The notes under the pieces were generated by a model. That model was not told the DNA's origin, searched no databases, and saw only the letters and a list, made by a program, of their open reading frames with translations. DNA of 28,754 nt from JAGXLC01 sp046545815 (GTDB lineage: Bacteria > Bacteroidota > Bacteroidia > Bacteroidales > UBA12077), in NCBI GenBank assembly GCA_046545815.1, contig JBKGZA010000017.1, positions 1 to 28,754 on the forward strand, given 5' to 3'. Shown one piece after another: positions 8,681-16,430 of the stretch; the first letter of the stretch is position 1; each line of letters opens with the position of its first letter. Position numbers and translations under genes: made by a program.

Positions 8681-10876
8681 TCAGTTTCCGTATTCTGAGA
8701 AAAACTTAATCCTCATCAGGCGGATATCCTCTTCTGAATACTCATCTTCTCCGAGTTCCTGGATCGCCTCATGTACCGACTCGGTTTCGGCTTCTTCCAG
8801 GAAATACTCGTAAATATCCTCCTGTTTATCCTCATCTATCACCTGGTTGATGTAATAATTCAGGTTGAGTTTGGTTCCCGACTGAACTATGGATTCTATT
8901 TCATCCAGAATATCTGATATTTCCAAGCCTTTGGAATTAGCAATATCTTCCAGGGGCATTTGCCTATCAATACTTCGAATGATAGAAACTTTCAGACCGG
9001 ATTTATTCACTACAGATTTTACCACCATATCCTGTGCGCGAATAATGTCTTTTTCTTCTACATAATCCTTAATCAGGTTAATAAAAGGTTCTCCGAACTT
9101 CTGGGCTTTACCTGTGCCAACGCCTGCAATATTGTTCATCTCATCCATAGTAATGGGGTACTGTATGGCCATGTCTTCCAGTGAAAAGTCCTGGAAAATG
9201 ATAAAGGGTGGCAGGCTATATTCTTTGGACAGTTTTTTACGCAGATCCTTTAATATACTTAACAATTCGTTATCTACGGTGCCTCGTTTTCGGGTATCTT
9301 CCTGATTGCCTTGTTTGTCATCAACGTGGTCATAATCATGATCTTTGCTGATCATGATGCTATAGGGATTCTCAAGGTATTCTCTGCCCTGGTCACTTAA
9401 TTTGAGCAATCCATAATTGATGATGTCCTTATCCAACAACCCTTTGACCATCGCTCTCCGTATGATGGTTTTCCAGAAGTCGGCCTCATAATCTTTACCG
9501 AGTCCGAAAAGTTCTGATTTATCGTGTCCATAAGACTTAATGGAATCGTTAGCGTTTCCTGCCAGAAAATTGGCAATATGATCATGCTTGAATTTTTCTT
9601 TTACAGTCTGTATAACCTTTAATACTTTAAGCAGATATTCTTTGCCTTCAAATTGTTCTTTCGGATGGAGGCAGTTATCACAGTTATGACAATTTTTTTC
9701 ATGGTATTCCTCCCCAAAATAATGCAACAATTGTCGTCTTCTGCAAACCGATGATTCGGCATAAGCGGTGGTTTCCAGCAGCAATTGTTTGCCAATTTCC
9801 TGTTCATTAATGGGTTTACCCTGCATGAACTTTTCGAGTTTCTGGATATCCTTATAGGTATAAAAGGCAATGCACTTACCTTCTCCGTCGTCCCTTCCTG
9901 CGCGGCCGGTCTCTTGGTAGTATGCCTCCAGGCTTTTGGGTATGTTATAATGAATCACGAACCGTATATCGGGTTTGTCGATTCCCATGCCAAAAGCAAT
10001 GGTAGCCACGATCACGTCAATGTCTTCCATCAGGAATTTATCCTGAGTCTCTGTTCGCGTGGCCGAATCCATGCCCGCATGATAGGGCAGGGCTTTTATT
10101 CCGTTGACTTTAAGGGTTTCTGCCAGCTCTTCTACTTTTTTCCTGCTCAAACAGTAAACAATGCCCGACTTGCCGGGATTGTTTTTGATGAATTTGATGA
10201 TTTCCTTTGTGGCATTCTTTTTGGGACGAACTTCATAATAAAGATTCGGCCGGTTAAAAGAAGACTTGAAGACTTGGGCATCAAGTATGCCCAGGTTTTT
10301 CTGAATGTCGTGTTGCACTTTAGGTGTAGCAGTAGCCGTCAGTGCAATAATCGGTGCCCTGCCTATTCTGTCAACCATTGGCCGGATTCTGCGATATTCA
10401 GGCCTGAAATCGTGGCCCCATTCAGATATACAATGGGCCTCGTCAATAGCATAAAACGCTATTTTGGCCTGCTTGAGGAAATCAATATTGTCTTCTTTTG
10501 TCAGTGATTCGGGGGCTACATATAATAGTTGTGTCTTCTTTTTCAGGACATCTTCCTTAACCTTCTGCATTTGCGTTTTGGATAAGGAAGAATTTAAAAA
10601 ATGGGCAACTCCTTCATCCGAACTGAATCCCCTCATGGCATCCACCTGATTTTTCATTAATGCAATCAGGGGGGAAATTACAATTGCCGTACCTTCAGTA
10701 ATCAGGGAGGGCAATTGGTAACACAGTGATTTTCCTCCGCCCGTCGGCAGGACAACAAATGTGTCCTTACCACTTAAAAGACTCCGAATGATTGCTTCCT
10801 GGTTCCCTTTAAACCGGTCAAACCCAAAATATTTCTTCAGATAGTCTTTTAATGAAATTTCTGCTCCTACACTCAT
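8681..10876 (-). CDS. recQ: ATP-dependent DNA helicase RecQ
   Basis: The protein has 731 residues, the longer RecQ form common in Bacteroidota. The DEAH-type helicase core has motif I TGGGKS (45-50), motif II DEAH (145-148), LTATATP, and motif VI YYQETGRAGRDD. The RecQ zinc-binding site is visible as CRRRQLLHYFGEEYHEKNCHNCDNC (four Cys). A winged-helix region follows, then an HRDC domain (about 550-620, LPPFIIFQDFSLEDMA through GVGTGKAQKFGE). The remaining roughly 100 residues are an acidic helical extension. RecQ unwinds DNA 3' to 5' in recombinational repair and fork restart. The gene is followed by a strong terminator and is divergent from kdsD. Confidence 0.96.
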   Translation of the reverse strand: MSVGAEISLKDYLKKYFGFDRFKGNQEAIIRSLLSGKDTFVVLPTGGGKSLCYQLPSLITEGTAIVISPLIALMKNQVDAMRGFSSDEGVAHFLNSSLSKTQMQKVKEDVLKKKTQLLYVAPESLTKEDNIDFLKQAKIAFYAIDEAHCISEWGHDFRPEYRRIRPMVDRIGRAPIIALTATATPKVQHDIQKNLGILDAQVFKSSFNRPNLYYEVRPKKNATKEIIKFIKNNPGKSGIVYCLSRKKVEELAETLKVNGIKALPYHAGMDSATRTETQDKFLMEDIDVIVATIAFGMGIDKPDIRFVIHYNIPKSLEAYYQETGRAGRDDGEGKCIAFYTYKDIQKLEKFMQGKPINEQEIGKQLLLETTAYAESSVCRRRQLLHYFGEEYHEKNCHNCDNCLHPKEQFEGKEYLLKVLKVIQTVKEKFKHDHIANFLAGNANDSIKSYGHDKSELFGLGKDYEADFWKTIIRRAMVKGLLDKDIINYGLLKLSDQGREYLENPYSIMISKDHDYDHVDDKQGNQEDTRKRGTVDNELLSILKDLRKKLSKEYSLPPFIIFQDFSLEDMAIQYPITMDEMNNIAGVGTGKAQKFGEPFINLIKDYVEEKDIIRAQDMVVKSVVNKSGLKVSIIRSIDRQMPLEDIANSKGLEISDILDEIESIVQSGTKLNLNYYINQVIDEDKQEDIYEYFLEEAETESVHEAIQELGEDEYSEEDIRLMRIKFFSEYGN

Positions 10877-11070
10877 TTTTCCAATCTTCTATATTTTTAC
10901 AATTACAGTTTATTTTTAATTAATTTTGCAGCGAATTTATATTTTCTTTGATTCATTTTTCAACATTATAAATTTACTATTTTTTATTGATGTGTTCCAA
11001 ATTTTGTTACATTAAATCAGGATTTATTTGATAAAAGTGATAAAAATCATGATTGAATTATAGAGGGGAT

Positions 11071-12030
11071 ATGGAAGTGGATATTCAAAATCTTGCAAAA
11101 AAAACCATTTTATACGAATCTGAGTCGGTTAGAAATCTTTCAAATTATATTAACGAAGATTTTGAAAATGTAGTACGTCTTATTTATAATTCTCAAGGCA
11201 GGGTGGTTATAACGGGTATCGGGAAGAGTGCCATTATAGCAGAAAAAATTGTAGGCACACTGAATTCCACTGGTACGCCGGCCATTTTCATGCATGCCGC
11301 AGATGCCATTCACGGGGACCTTGGAATCATTCAACAAGATGACGTCATCATCTGCATTTCGAAAAGCGGAAGCACACCTGAAATTGAAGTGCTTGTTCCT
11401 TTATTGAAATACCGAAAAAATCCGCTCATTGCAATGATTTCCAATCGCAATTCATTCCTTGGTAATAGTGCCAATCACATCATTCAAACCACTGTAGAGA
11501 AAGAAGCATGCCCGCATAACCTGGCACCTACCAGCAGCACCACCGCCCAGCTTGTTATGGGAGACGCCCTGGCTGTTTGTCTATTGGAATACAGGGGTTT
11601 TTCAAGGGAAGATTATGCCAAATACCATCCCGGCGGAGCCCTGGGAAAAAAACTCTACCTCACCGTGGAAAAGCTTTATACACAAAATGCGGTGCCTCAG
11701 GTGAATGTGGAGGATCCCATCAAACACACCATTATGGAGATATCATCCAAAAGGCTTGGTGCCACTGCTGTACTTAAAAACGATAAGCTGGAGGGCATTA
11801 TCACCGACGGTGATCTGAGGCGCATGCTTGAAAAATATGATGAAATTGGAAATGTGAAAGCCCGGGATATTATGACCATCCGGCCAAAAACCGTCAAGAA
11901 AAATGAGTTGGCCATAAATGCTTTTAACATGATGGAAGAACACAATATCACCCAGCTCATTGTGATGGATGAAGGGGTATATCTGGGAATGGTACATCTA
12001 CATGATATTTTAAAAGAAGGTATAGTTTAA
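11071..12030 (+). CDS. kdsD: Arabinose-5-phosphate isomerase (KpsF/GutQ family)
   Basis: The enzyme interconverts ribulose 5-phosphate and arabinose 5-phosphate, the first committed step to the LPS sugar Kdo. I start it at the ATG at 11071 (319 residues), which follows GAGGGGAT. A TTG at 11053 would add six residues with no family match. An N-terminal SIS domain (about 35-170) has VVITGIGKSAIIAEK, HAADAIHGDLG and SKSGSTPE. A pair of CBS domains follows (about 205-255 and 262-315), with ITDGDLRR in the first. This is the standard KdsD architecture. The stop is 10 bases before tatC. Confidence 0.94.
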   Translation: MEVDIQNLAKKTILYESESVRNLSNYINEDFENVVRLIYNSQGRVVITGIGKSAIIAEKIVGTLNSTGTPAIFMHAADAIHGDLGIIQQDDVIICISKSGSTPEIEVLVPLLKYRKNPLIAMISNRNSFLGNSANHIIQTTVEKEACPHNLAPTSSTTAQLVMGDALAVCLLEYRGFSREDYAKYHPGGALGKKLYLTVEKLYTQNAVPQVNVEDPIKHTIMEISSKRLGATAVLKNDKLEGIITDGDLRRMLEKYDEIGNVKARDIMTIRPKTVKKNELAINAFNMMEEHNITQLIVMDEGVYLGMVHLHDILKEGIV

Positions 12031-12040
12031 GAAAGTTCAA

Positions 12041-12871
12041 ATGAAGAAAGATAAAAGTAACGCCCAAGGATTTTTAGACCATCTGGAAGAACTGAGATGG
12101 CATCTCCTCCGCTCAATCATCGCCATCGTTATTGTTGCAATTGTAGTGTTTTTAGCAAAGGACTATATTTTCAGCAATATCATATTGGCTCCGAAAAACC
12201 CCGATTTTTTCACGAATCGCATTTTGTGCAATCTTGCGGATCAATTGAATGTAGAAAATCTTTGTATAAACCGTACGCCCCTCGAAATTATCAATATTAA
12301 AATGACCGGGCAGTTTTCTATGCACATCATGATTTCGCTGGTGCTTGGGGTAATACTGGCATTTCCCTTTATATTCTGGGAATTCTGGAGTTTCCTTAGG
12401 CCTGCGTTGTATGAAAAGGAGATTCAATACAGCAGGGGAGCGGTATTTTTCAGTTCACTTCTGTTTCTTATGGGTGTATTGTTCGGCTATTTTGTTATTA
12501 CCCCTCTATCTGTGCATTTTCTCGGGTCTTATCAGGTCAGTGATCAGGTTACCAACACCATTCATCTGAAATCCTATATCGGAACAATTGCCTCGGTGGC
12601 GCTTGCAGCCGGGCTGATATTTGAATTGCCTATACTGATTTATTTTCTGAGCAAGGCCGGACTGGTATATCCTGACTTTCTTAAAACATACCGAAGGCAT
12701 GCCATTATCATCATATTCATTATGGCTGCAGTGATTACTCCGCCGGATGTATTCAGCCTGGCACTCGTAACCTTGCCGCTTGTGCTGTTATACGAAGTGG
12801 GAATCGTTATATCCAAAAGAATTGAGAGACAGAAAGAGAGGGAAGAAGCTGAAGAAGATCTGGCGGGATAA
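12041..12871 (+). CDS. tatC: Sec-independent (twin-arginine) translocase subunit TatC
   Basis: The protein has 276 residues with the six-helix TatC layout. The N-terminal FLDHLEELR (11-19), part of the site that binds twin-arginine signal peptides, is present. So is the FPFIFWEFWSFLRPALYEKE segment (108-127), which carries the conserved Pro and Glu. The loop after helix 1 (about 50-90) is longer than in E. coli and contains two Cys. TatC is the inner-membrane receptor that exports folded proteins. No tatA or tatB lies nearby. The gene sits 10 bases after kdsD and is followed after 39 bases by lptB. Confidence 0.95.
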   Translation: MKKDKSNAQGFLDHLEELRWHLLRSIIAIVIVAIVVFLAKDYIFSNIILAPKNPDFFTNRILCNLADQLNVENLCINRTPLEIINIKMTGQFSMHIMISLVLGVILAFPFIFWEFWSFLRPALYEKEIQYSRGAVFFSSLLFLMGVLFGYFVITPLSVHFLGSYQVSDQVTNTIHLKSYIGTIASVALAAGLIFELPILIYFLSKAGLVYPDFLKTYRRHAIIIIFIMAAVITPPDVFSLALVTLPLVLLYEVGIVISKRIERQKEREEAEEDLAG

Positions 12872-12910
12872 CACAAATGAATAGGAATAAGTGAAAAAAC
12901 GAATTTGGCG

Positions 12911-13657
12911 ATGCGGGAAAGAGCAACATTATATACAAAAGACCTTATTAAAAGGTATAAATCAAGAACTGTGGTTAAGCGAGTCTCTGTGCAGGTATCA
13001 CAGGGGGAGATTGTTGGTTTGCTTGGTCCCAACGGGGCGGGCAAGACCACAACCTTTTATATGATCGTCGGCCTTATCCGCCCTAACAATGGAAGGATAT
13101 ACCTCGATAATAAGGATATTACCAGAGAGCCTGTATATAAAAGGGCCAATATGGGTATAGGTTATCTTGCCCAGGAAGCTTCCGTATTCAGGAAATTAAG
13201 CGTGGAAGATAATTTGCGGGCTGTTCTGGAAATGTCGGACATACCCAAAGCCGACCAGAAACAAAGGGTTGAAGACTTGCTTAAAGAATTTGGCCTGCAG
13301 CGGGTTCGCAAAAATCTGGGTACACAGTTGTCAGGAGGGGAAAGAAGAAGGACGGAAATTGCCAGGGCACTGGCATTAAATCCTAAATTCATGCTCCTTG
13401 ATGAACCATTTGCCGGAGTTGATCCCATTGCCGTAGAAGACATACAGGAAATCGTAACCCGGTTAAGGGAAAAGAATATTGGCATACTCATTACAGACCA
13501 CAATGTACACGAAACCCTGTCTATTACCAACCGGGCATATCTACTCTTCGAAGGTTCGATTATGAAATCCGGAACCTCCAAAGAGCTTTCTGAAGATGAA
13601 CAAGTGAGAAAGGTTTACCTGGGTAGGAATTTCGAACTCAGAGGTTTAAATTCATAA
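12911..13657 (+). CDS. lptB: LPS export ABC transporter ATP-binding protein
   Basis: The start is taken at the ATG at 12911 (248 residues); an in-frame TTG two codons earlier is less likely. The sequence has Walker A GPNGAGKTT (39-47), the signature LSGGERRRTEIARAL (140-154), Walker B MLLDEPFAGVDP (161-172) and the LptB-typical ITDHNVHETLSI with switch His197. LptB drives extraction of LPS from the inner membrane with LptF/G/C. None of those partners is in this window. It lies downstream of kdsD and tatC, which makes a small envelope operon. Confidence 0.95.
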   Translation: MRERATLYTKDLIKRYKSRTVVKRVSVQVSQGEIVGLLGPNGAGKTTTFYMIVGLIRPNNGRIYLDNKDITREPVYKRANMGIGYLAQEASVFRKLSVEDNLRAVLEMSDIPKADQKQRVEDLLKEFGLQRVRKNLGTQLSGGERRRTEIARALALNPKFMLLDEPFAGVDPIAVEDIQEIVTRLREKNIGILITDHNVHETLSITNRAYLLFEGSIMKSGTSKELSEDEQVRKVYLGRNFELRGLNS

Positions 13658-13690
13658 CGAAGGATTTTCCTAACCCAGATAAACTGGAAA

Positions 13691-13741
13691 ACCTTACCGG
13701 GCAAGTTTTGCCAGAAAAAACAAGAATTTGACCGGTAAGGT
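13691..13741. repeat. 51-base palindromic dispersed repeat, copy 1
   Basis: The ends ACCTTACCGG and CCGGTAAGGT are perfect inverted repeats. Pairing continues imperfectly inward for about 10 more bases, leaving an A-rich loop. A second copy at 28704-28754 matches at 49 of 51 positions, and both differences lie in the loop. In this copy the right flank ACT extends similarity to the left flank AGT of copy 2. It lies 33 bases after the lptB stop and could double as a 3'-end structure. Confidence 0.85.
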
Positions 13742-13747
13742 ACTACG

Positions 13748-13772
13748 TTTTTTCAGGACAAGCCTGAAAAAA
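13748..13772. repeat. Perfect 10-bp hairpin
   Basis: TTTTTTCAGG and CCTGAAAAAA are perfectly complementary around the 5-base loop ACAAG. There is no T-run after the stem in either direction beyond the stem itself, so it is not a standard terminator. It lies between the 51-base repeat and the MITE-like palindrome cluster. Confidence 0.6.
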
Positions 13773-13850
13773 AGCGCTTCGCGGAAGAAACCAATGTTTA
13801 GATTAAGTTTGAACAACATGTTGGTTCAAGTTGCGCTTTAAGCGCCTAAT
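13766..13850. repeat. Palindrome cluster, possible diverged MITE-like element
   Basis: The segment contains AAGCGCTT (13772-13779), then TTGAAC and GTTCAA around the palindrome AACATGTT (13809-13829), then the 13-base GCGCTTTAAGCGC (13833-13845). Its two ends (AAAGCGCTTCGCGG, AAGCGCCT) and an internal TTAGATTA-TTGAA-TTCAA series occur in the same order as in the element at 27648-27736. This suggests a related but diverged copy. That relation is an inference from short matches. Confidence 0.4.
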
Positions 13851-14028
13851 TTCTAATTCGATAGCTATCGGATACTAAACAAATATTATCAGAAGATAAC
13901 AAGTAAGCTACTAAGCAATATATTGAGAAAAATAACACGACACATTTATCGTTATCAGTTTTGGCTTACGATAGAAATATAATGAATTTGAAAGGGATAT
14001 GTCTCGATTTTTTCGCATCAATCATCTA

Positions 14029-14054
14029 TTGAATTAAAAATTTACATATATTTG
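14029..14054 (+). promoter_or_regulatory. Candidate promoter of tRNA-Leu
   Basis: TATATTTG (14047-14054) fully matches the -7 box TAnnTTTG and lies 12 bases before the tRNA 5' end. A TTG at 14029-14031 could be the -33 element, though the 15-base spacing is short. Confidence 0.55.
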
Positions 14055-14066
14055 CATCACCTTTAT

Positions 14067-14148
14067 GCGGATGTGGCGAAATTGGTAGACGCGTCAGACT
14101 TAGGATCTGGTGCCTTCGGGCATGGGGGTTCGAGTCCCTCCATCCGCA
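14067..14148 (+). tRNA. tRNA-Leu (anticodon UAG)
   Basis: The 7-bp acceptor stem GCGGATG/CATCCGC is perfect. The D-arm region GCGAAATTGGTAGACGC is typical of leucine tRNAs. The anticodon arm TCAGA-CTTAGGA-TCTGG gives anticodon TAG, decoding CUA. The long variable arm TGCCTTCGGGCA marks a class II tRNA, and the T-arm GGGGGTTCGAGTCCCTC is intact. The discriminator base is A; CCA is not encoded. Confidence 0.97.
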
Positions 14149-14167
14149 CGATAATTTAACGGAACAT

Positions 14168-14204
14168 ACCGCTAAAACAGAGGAGAAGGTTTTAGCGGTT
14201 TTTT
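14168..14204 (+). terminator. Intrinsic terminator between tRNA-Leu and tig
   Basis: An 11-bp perfect stem ACCGCTAAAAC/GTTTTAGCGGT with a 10-base loop is followed by five T residues. It lies 20 bases after the tRNA and only 31 bases before the tig start codon. Confidence 0.85.
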
Positions 14205-14234
14205 AAATGGAAAAATAACAAATGAATCAGTATC

Positions 14235-15620
14235 ATGGATATAACTAAAGAAAATAAAGACGATCTAAATGCTGTGCTTAAAGTGCGTATTGTGCCTGAA
14301 GATTATCAGGAAAGAGTAGATAAGGTGGTGAAAGACTATAAGAAAAAAGCCAAAATGAACGGTTTCAGGCCGGGAAAAGTTCCTGAGAGCCTGGTTAGGA
14401 AAATGTACGGCAGAGACATAAAAATTGATGAAATCCACAAGCTGATACAGGAAAAATTGTCTGAATATATAAAGAATGAAAATCTGGAAATTTTGGGCAA
14501 ACCTCTGCCCAGTAAGGAAGAACAAAAATCAATTAACTGGGATAAAGAAAGTGAGTTTGAGTTTGCCTTCGATATTGCCATGGCGCCCGAATTCGATCTG
14601 GAAATATCAGAGGAGGATAAGGTGCCTTATTACACCATAAAGGTTAGCGATGAGTTGATCGATAAACAGGTGGGAAATTATCTGGAAAGATTTGGGGAGT
14701 TCAAACCCATAGATTCTGTTCAGAACAAAGATGAGATTATTTCAGCACATGTAACGGAGCTTGATGAAGAAGGCAATCCGAAAGAAGGAGGTATCGTTAA
14801 GGAGGACGCTACCATTTCCCTTCAGGTAATTAAGGAGGAAGAGATTAAAAATAAATTTGAGGGTGCCCAGGTGGGAGATGAAATCGATGTCGACCTGAAA
14901 AAGGCATTTCCCAGCAATACCGAGATTTCTTCCATGCTGAATATTGATAAAGAAGAAGCTGAAAATGTTGAGGGGCAGTTCCGAATTTCCATTACTGAGA
15001 TCAAGCAATTCGAAAAAGCCGAACAGAACCAGGAACTTTTCGATAAAATTTACGGCGAGGGTAATGTAACCTCAGAGGAAGAATTCAGACAAAAGATCAA
15101 AGAAGAAATTGAAGAGCATCTTAAACCTGAAAGTAAAAGGAAACTGACCCAGGACATCAAAAATTACTTTGTAGAAAAAATCAATCCGGAGCTCCCGATT
15201 GATTTTCTCAAAAGATGGTTAAAGGAAACACAACAGGATGAGAACTTTTCTGAGGAGGATATCGAAAAGGAGATCCCCAGATTTGAAGAGGAGCTGAAAT
15301 GGGATCTGATCAAAAACAAGATTATCAAGGAAAACCATATTCAGGTGGATGAAAATGAGGTGCTGGAATTGGCCAAGGAAGTTACAGCCCTGCAATTTCA
15401 GCAATATGGCCTGGGCAATTTGCCGGATGAACAACTGGAACAATATGCTCCCGAGTTGCTTAAAAAGGAAGAAGACCGCAGGAAATTCTACGAGCGCAAA
15501 TACGAAGAAAAAGTTATCGATTATATCAAAGAACGCATCACGCTGGAAGAAAAAGAAGTGACTTCGGAGGAATTCCAGGAGATGATTCAGGAAGATCAGA
15601 ATAAACAAACAGGACAATAA
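14235..15620 (+). CDS. tig: Trigger factor chaperone
   Basis: The protein has 461 residues. The ribosome-binding signature GFRPGKVP lies at 43-50, followed by the usual VRKMYG. The middle FKBP-like region (about 150-245) is divergent, as in other Bacteroidota. The C-terminal helical, very Glu/Lys-rich arm (about 260-440) forms the cradle. Trigger factor binds at the ribosome exit tunnel and shields nascent chains. It is followed by clpP after 47 bases and by clpX, the same order as in many bacteria. Its start is only 31 bases after the tRNA terminator, so it has little room for a promoter of its own. Confidence 0.93.
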   Translation: MDITKENKDDLNAVLKVRIVPEDYQERVDKVVKDYKKKAKMNGFRPGKVPESLVRKMYGRDIKIDEIHKLIQEKLSEYIKNENLEILGKPLPSKEEQKSINWDKESEFEFAFDIAMAPEFDLEISEEDKVPYYTIKVSDELIDKQVGNYLERFGEFKPIDSVQNKDEIISAHVTELDEEGNPKEGGIVKEDATISLQVIKEEEIKNKFEGAQVGDEIDVDLKKAFPSNTEISSMLNIDKEEAENVEGQFRISITEIKQFEKAEQNQELFDKIYGEGNVTSEEEFRQKIKEEIEEHLKPESKRKLTQDIKNYFVEKINPELPIDFLKRWLKETQQDENFSEEDIEKEIPRFEEELKWDLIKNKIIKENHIQVDENEVLELAKEVTALQFQQYGLGNLPDEQLEQYAPELLKKEEDRRKFYERKYEEKVIDYIKERITLEEKEVTSEEFQEMIQEDQNKQTGQ

Positions 15621-15667
15621 ATTGTAGATTGTAGGACTTTATTTAATTTTAAATATTATATTAAGTT

Positions 15668-16366
15668 ATGGACTCAAATAAGGAATTCAGAAAATACGCA
15701 AATAAACATCTTGGAATAAGCAACATGAGGCTGGATCAATATAGTTCCTTCTATAATGGTTACATTAACCCTACAATTATAGAAGAACGGCAAATGAATG
15801 TAGCTCAGATGGATGTTTTTTCCAGGCTGATGATGGACCGGATTATTTTTATCGGGGTGCCCATCAATGATGATGTTGCCAATATCATTCAGGCCCAGTT
15901 GTTGTTCCTGGAATCATCCGACCCGGCCAAAGACATTCAGATATACCTGAATTCACCGGGTGGAGCTGTACATTCCGGATTGGGCATCTATGATACGATG
16001 CAATATATCAATCCTGATGTAGCAACCATCTGCACAGGCATGGCTGCATCTATGGGCGCTGTGATCCTGGCTGCCGGAAAAGCGGGAAAAAGATCTTCCC
16101 TGCCACATTCAAGAATCATGATTCATCAGCCTATGGGTGGCGCCGAAGGTACTGCTTCGGATATTGAAATTACTGCAAGGGAAATAATAAAGCTAAGAAA
16201 AGAATTGTATTATTTGTTGGCCAAACATACTGGCAACAGTTATAAAAAAATAGAAAAGGATTCCGACAGGGATTTCTGGATGACAGCCAATGAAGCCAAA
16301 AAATACGGAATGGTTGATGAAGTGCTTGAACGTCTGGAACAGGATGAGGAAGAAGAAAACGAATAA
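15668..16366 (+). CDS. clpP: ATP-dependent Clp protease proteolytic subunit
   Basis: The protein has 232 residues with an N-terminal extension of about 35 residues before the conserved core, longer than in E. coli. The catalytic triad is visible: Ser128 in GMAASMGA, His153 in MIHQP and Asp202 in SDRDFWM. The oxyanion segment NSPGG (95-99) is intact. The tail is acidic (EQDEEEENE). ClpP forms the double-ring serine protease chamber fed by ClpX. The gene sits between tig and clpX. Confidence 0.96.
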   Translation: MDSNKEFRKYANKHLGISNMRLDQYSSFYNGYINPTIIEERQMNVAQMDVFSRLMMDRIIFIGVPINDDVANIIQAQLLFLESSDPAKDIQIYLNSPGGAVHSGLGIYDTMQYINPDVATICTGMAASMGAVILAAGKAGKRSSLPHSRIMIHQPMGGAEGTASDIEITAREIIKLRKELYYLLAKHTGNSYKKIEKDSDRDFWMTANEAKKYGMVDEVLERLEQDEEEENE

Positions 16367-16412
16367 TCCTTAATGGAACAAATTCAGCCGAATTTTGAAT
16401 TAAAGAATTTAC

Positions 16413-16420
16413 AAGGAGGA
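16413..16420 (+). promoter_or_regulatory. Strong Shine-Dalgarno site of clpX
   Basis: AAGGAGGA lies 10 bases before the clpX ATG at 16431. This is noteworthy because most genes in this window lack a clear Shine-Dalgarno sequence, as is usual in Bacteroidota. Confidence 0.55.
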
Positions 16421-16430
16421 TATATTAACG

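Larger units (their letters stand above)
13658..14066. other. Gene-free, palindrome-rich spacer
   Basis: These 409 bases between lptB and tRNA-Leu hold no credible coding frame. From left to right they contain the 51-base hairpin repeat, a 10-bp perfect hairpin, a MITE-like palindrome cluster and the 12-base palindrome CGATAGCTATCG (13859-13870). A weaker stem (TTATC/GATAA, 13886-13899) and the tRNA promoter complete it. The stretch 13900-14020 is AT-rich and shows nothing recognisable. Confidence 0.75.

Noticed and set aside
9785..10507. 240-residue open frame on the plus strand inside recQ
   Set aside because: It is antisense to a clear RecQ reading frame and has a composition (many Cys, Phe, His) typical of shadow frames.
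10877..11070. TAATTTTG at 10921-10928 as the kdsD promoter
   Set aside because: The box fits TAnnTTTG, but there is no TTG at the right distance and it lies about 140 bases before the gene in very AT-rich DNA. It is too weak to list.
12640..13050. 136-residue minus-strand frame across the tatC-lptB junction
   Set aside because: It overlaps two confident genes and has no recognisable domain.
13691..13741. 51-base hairpin as a simple lptB terminator
   Set aside because: It lacks a directly following T-run, and a near-identical copy sits far away with no gene ending just before it, so a repeat is the better description. It could still affect lptB mRNA ends.
15219..15617. 132-residue Phe/Leu-rich open frame antisense to tig
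   Set aside because: It is the complement of the Glu/Lys-rich arm of trigger factor, which automatically reads as Phe/Leu on the other strand.
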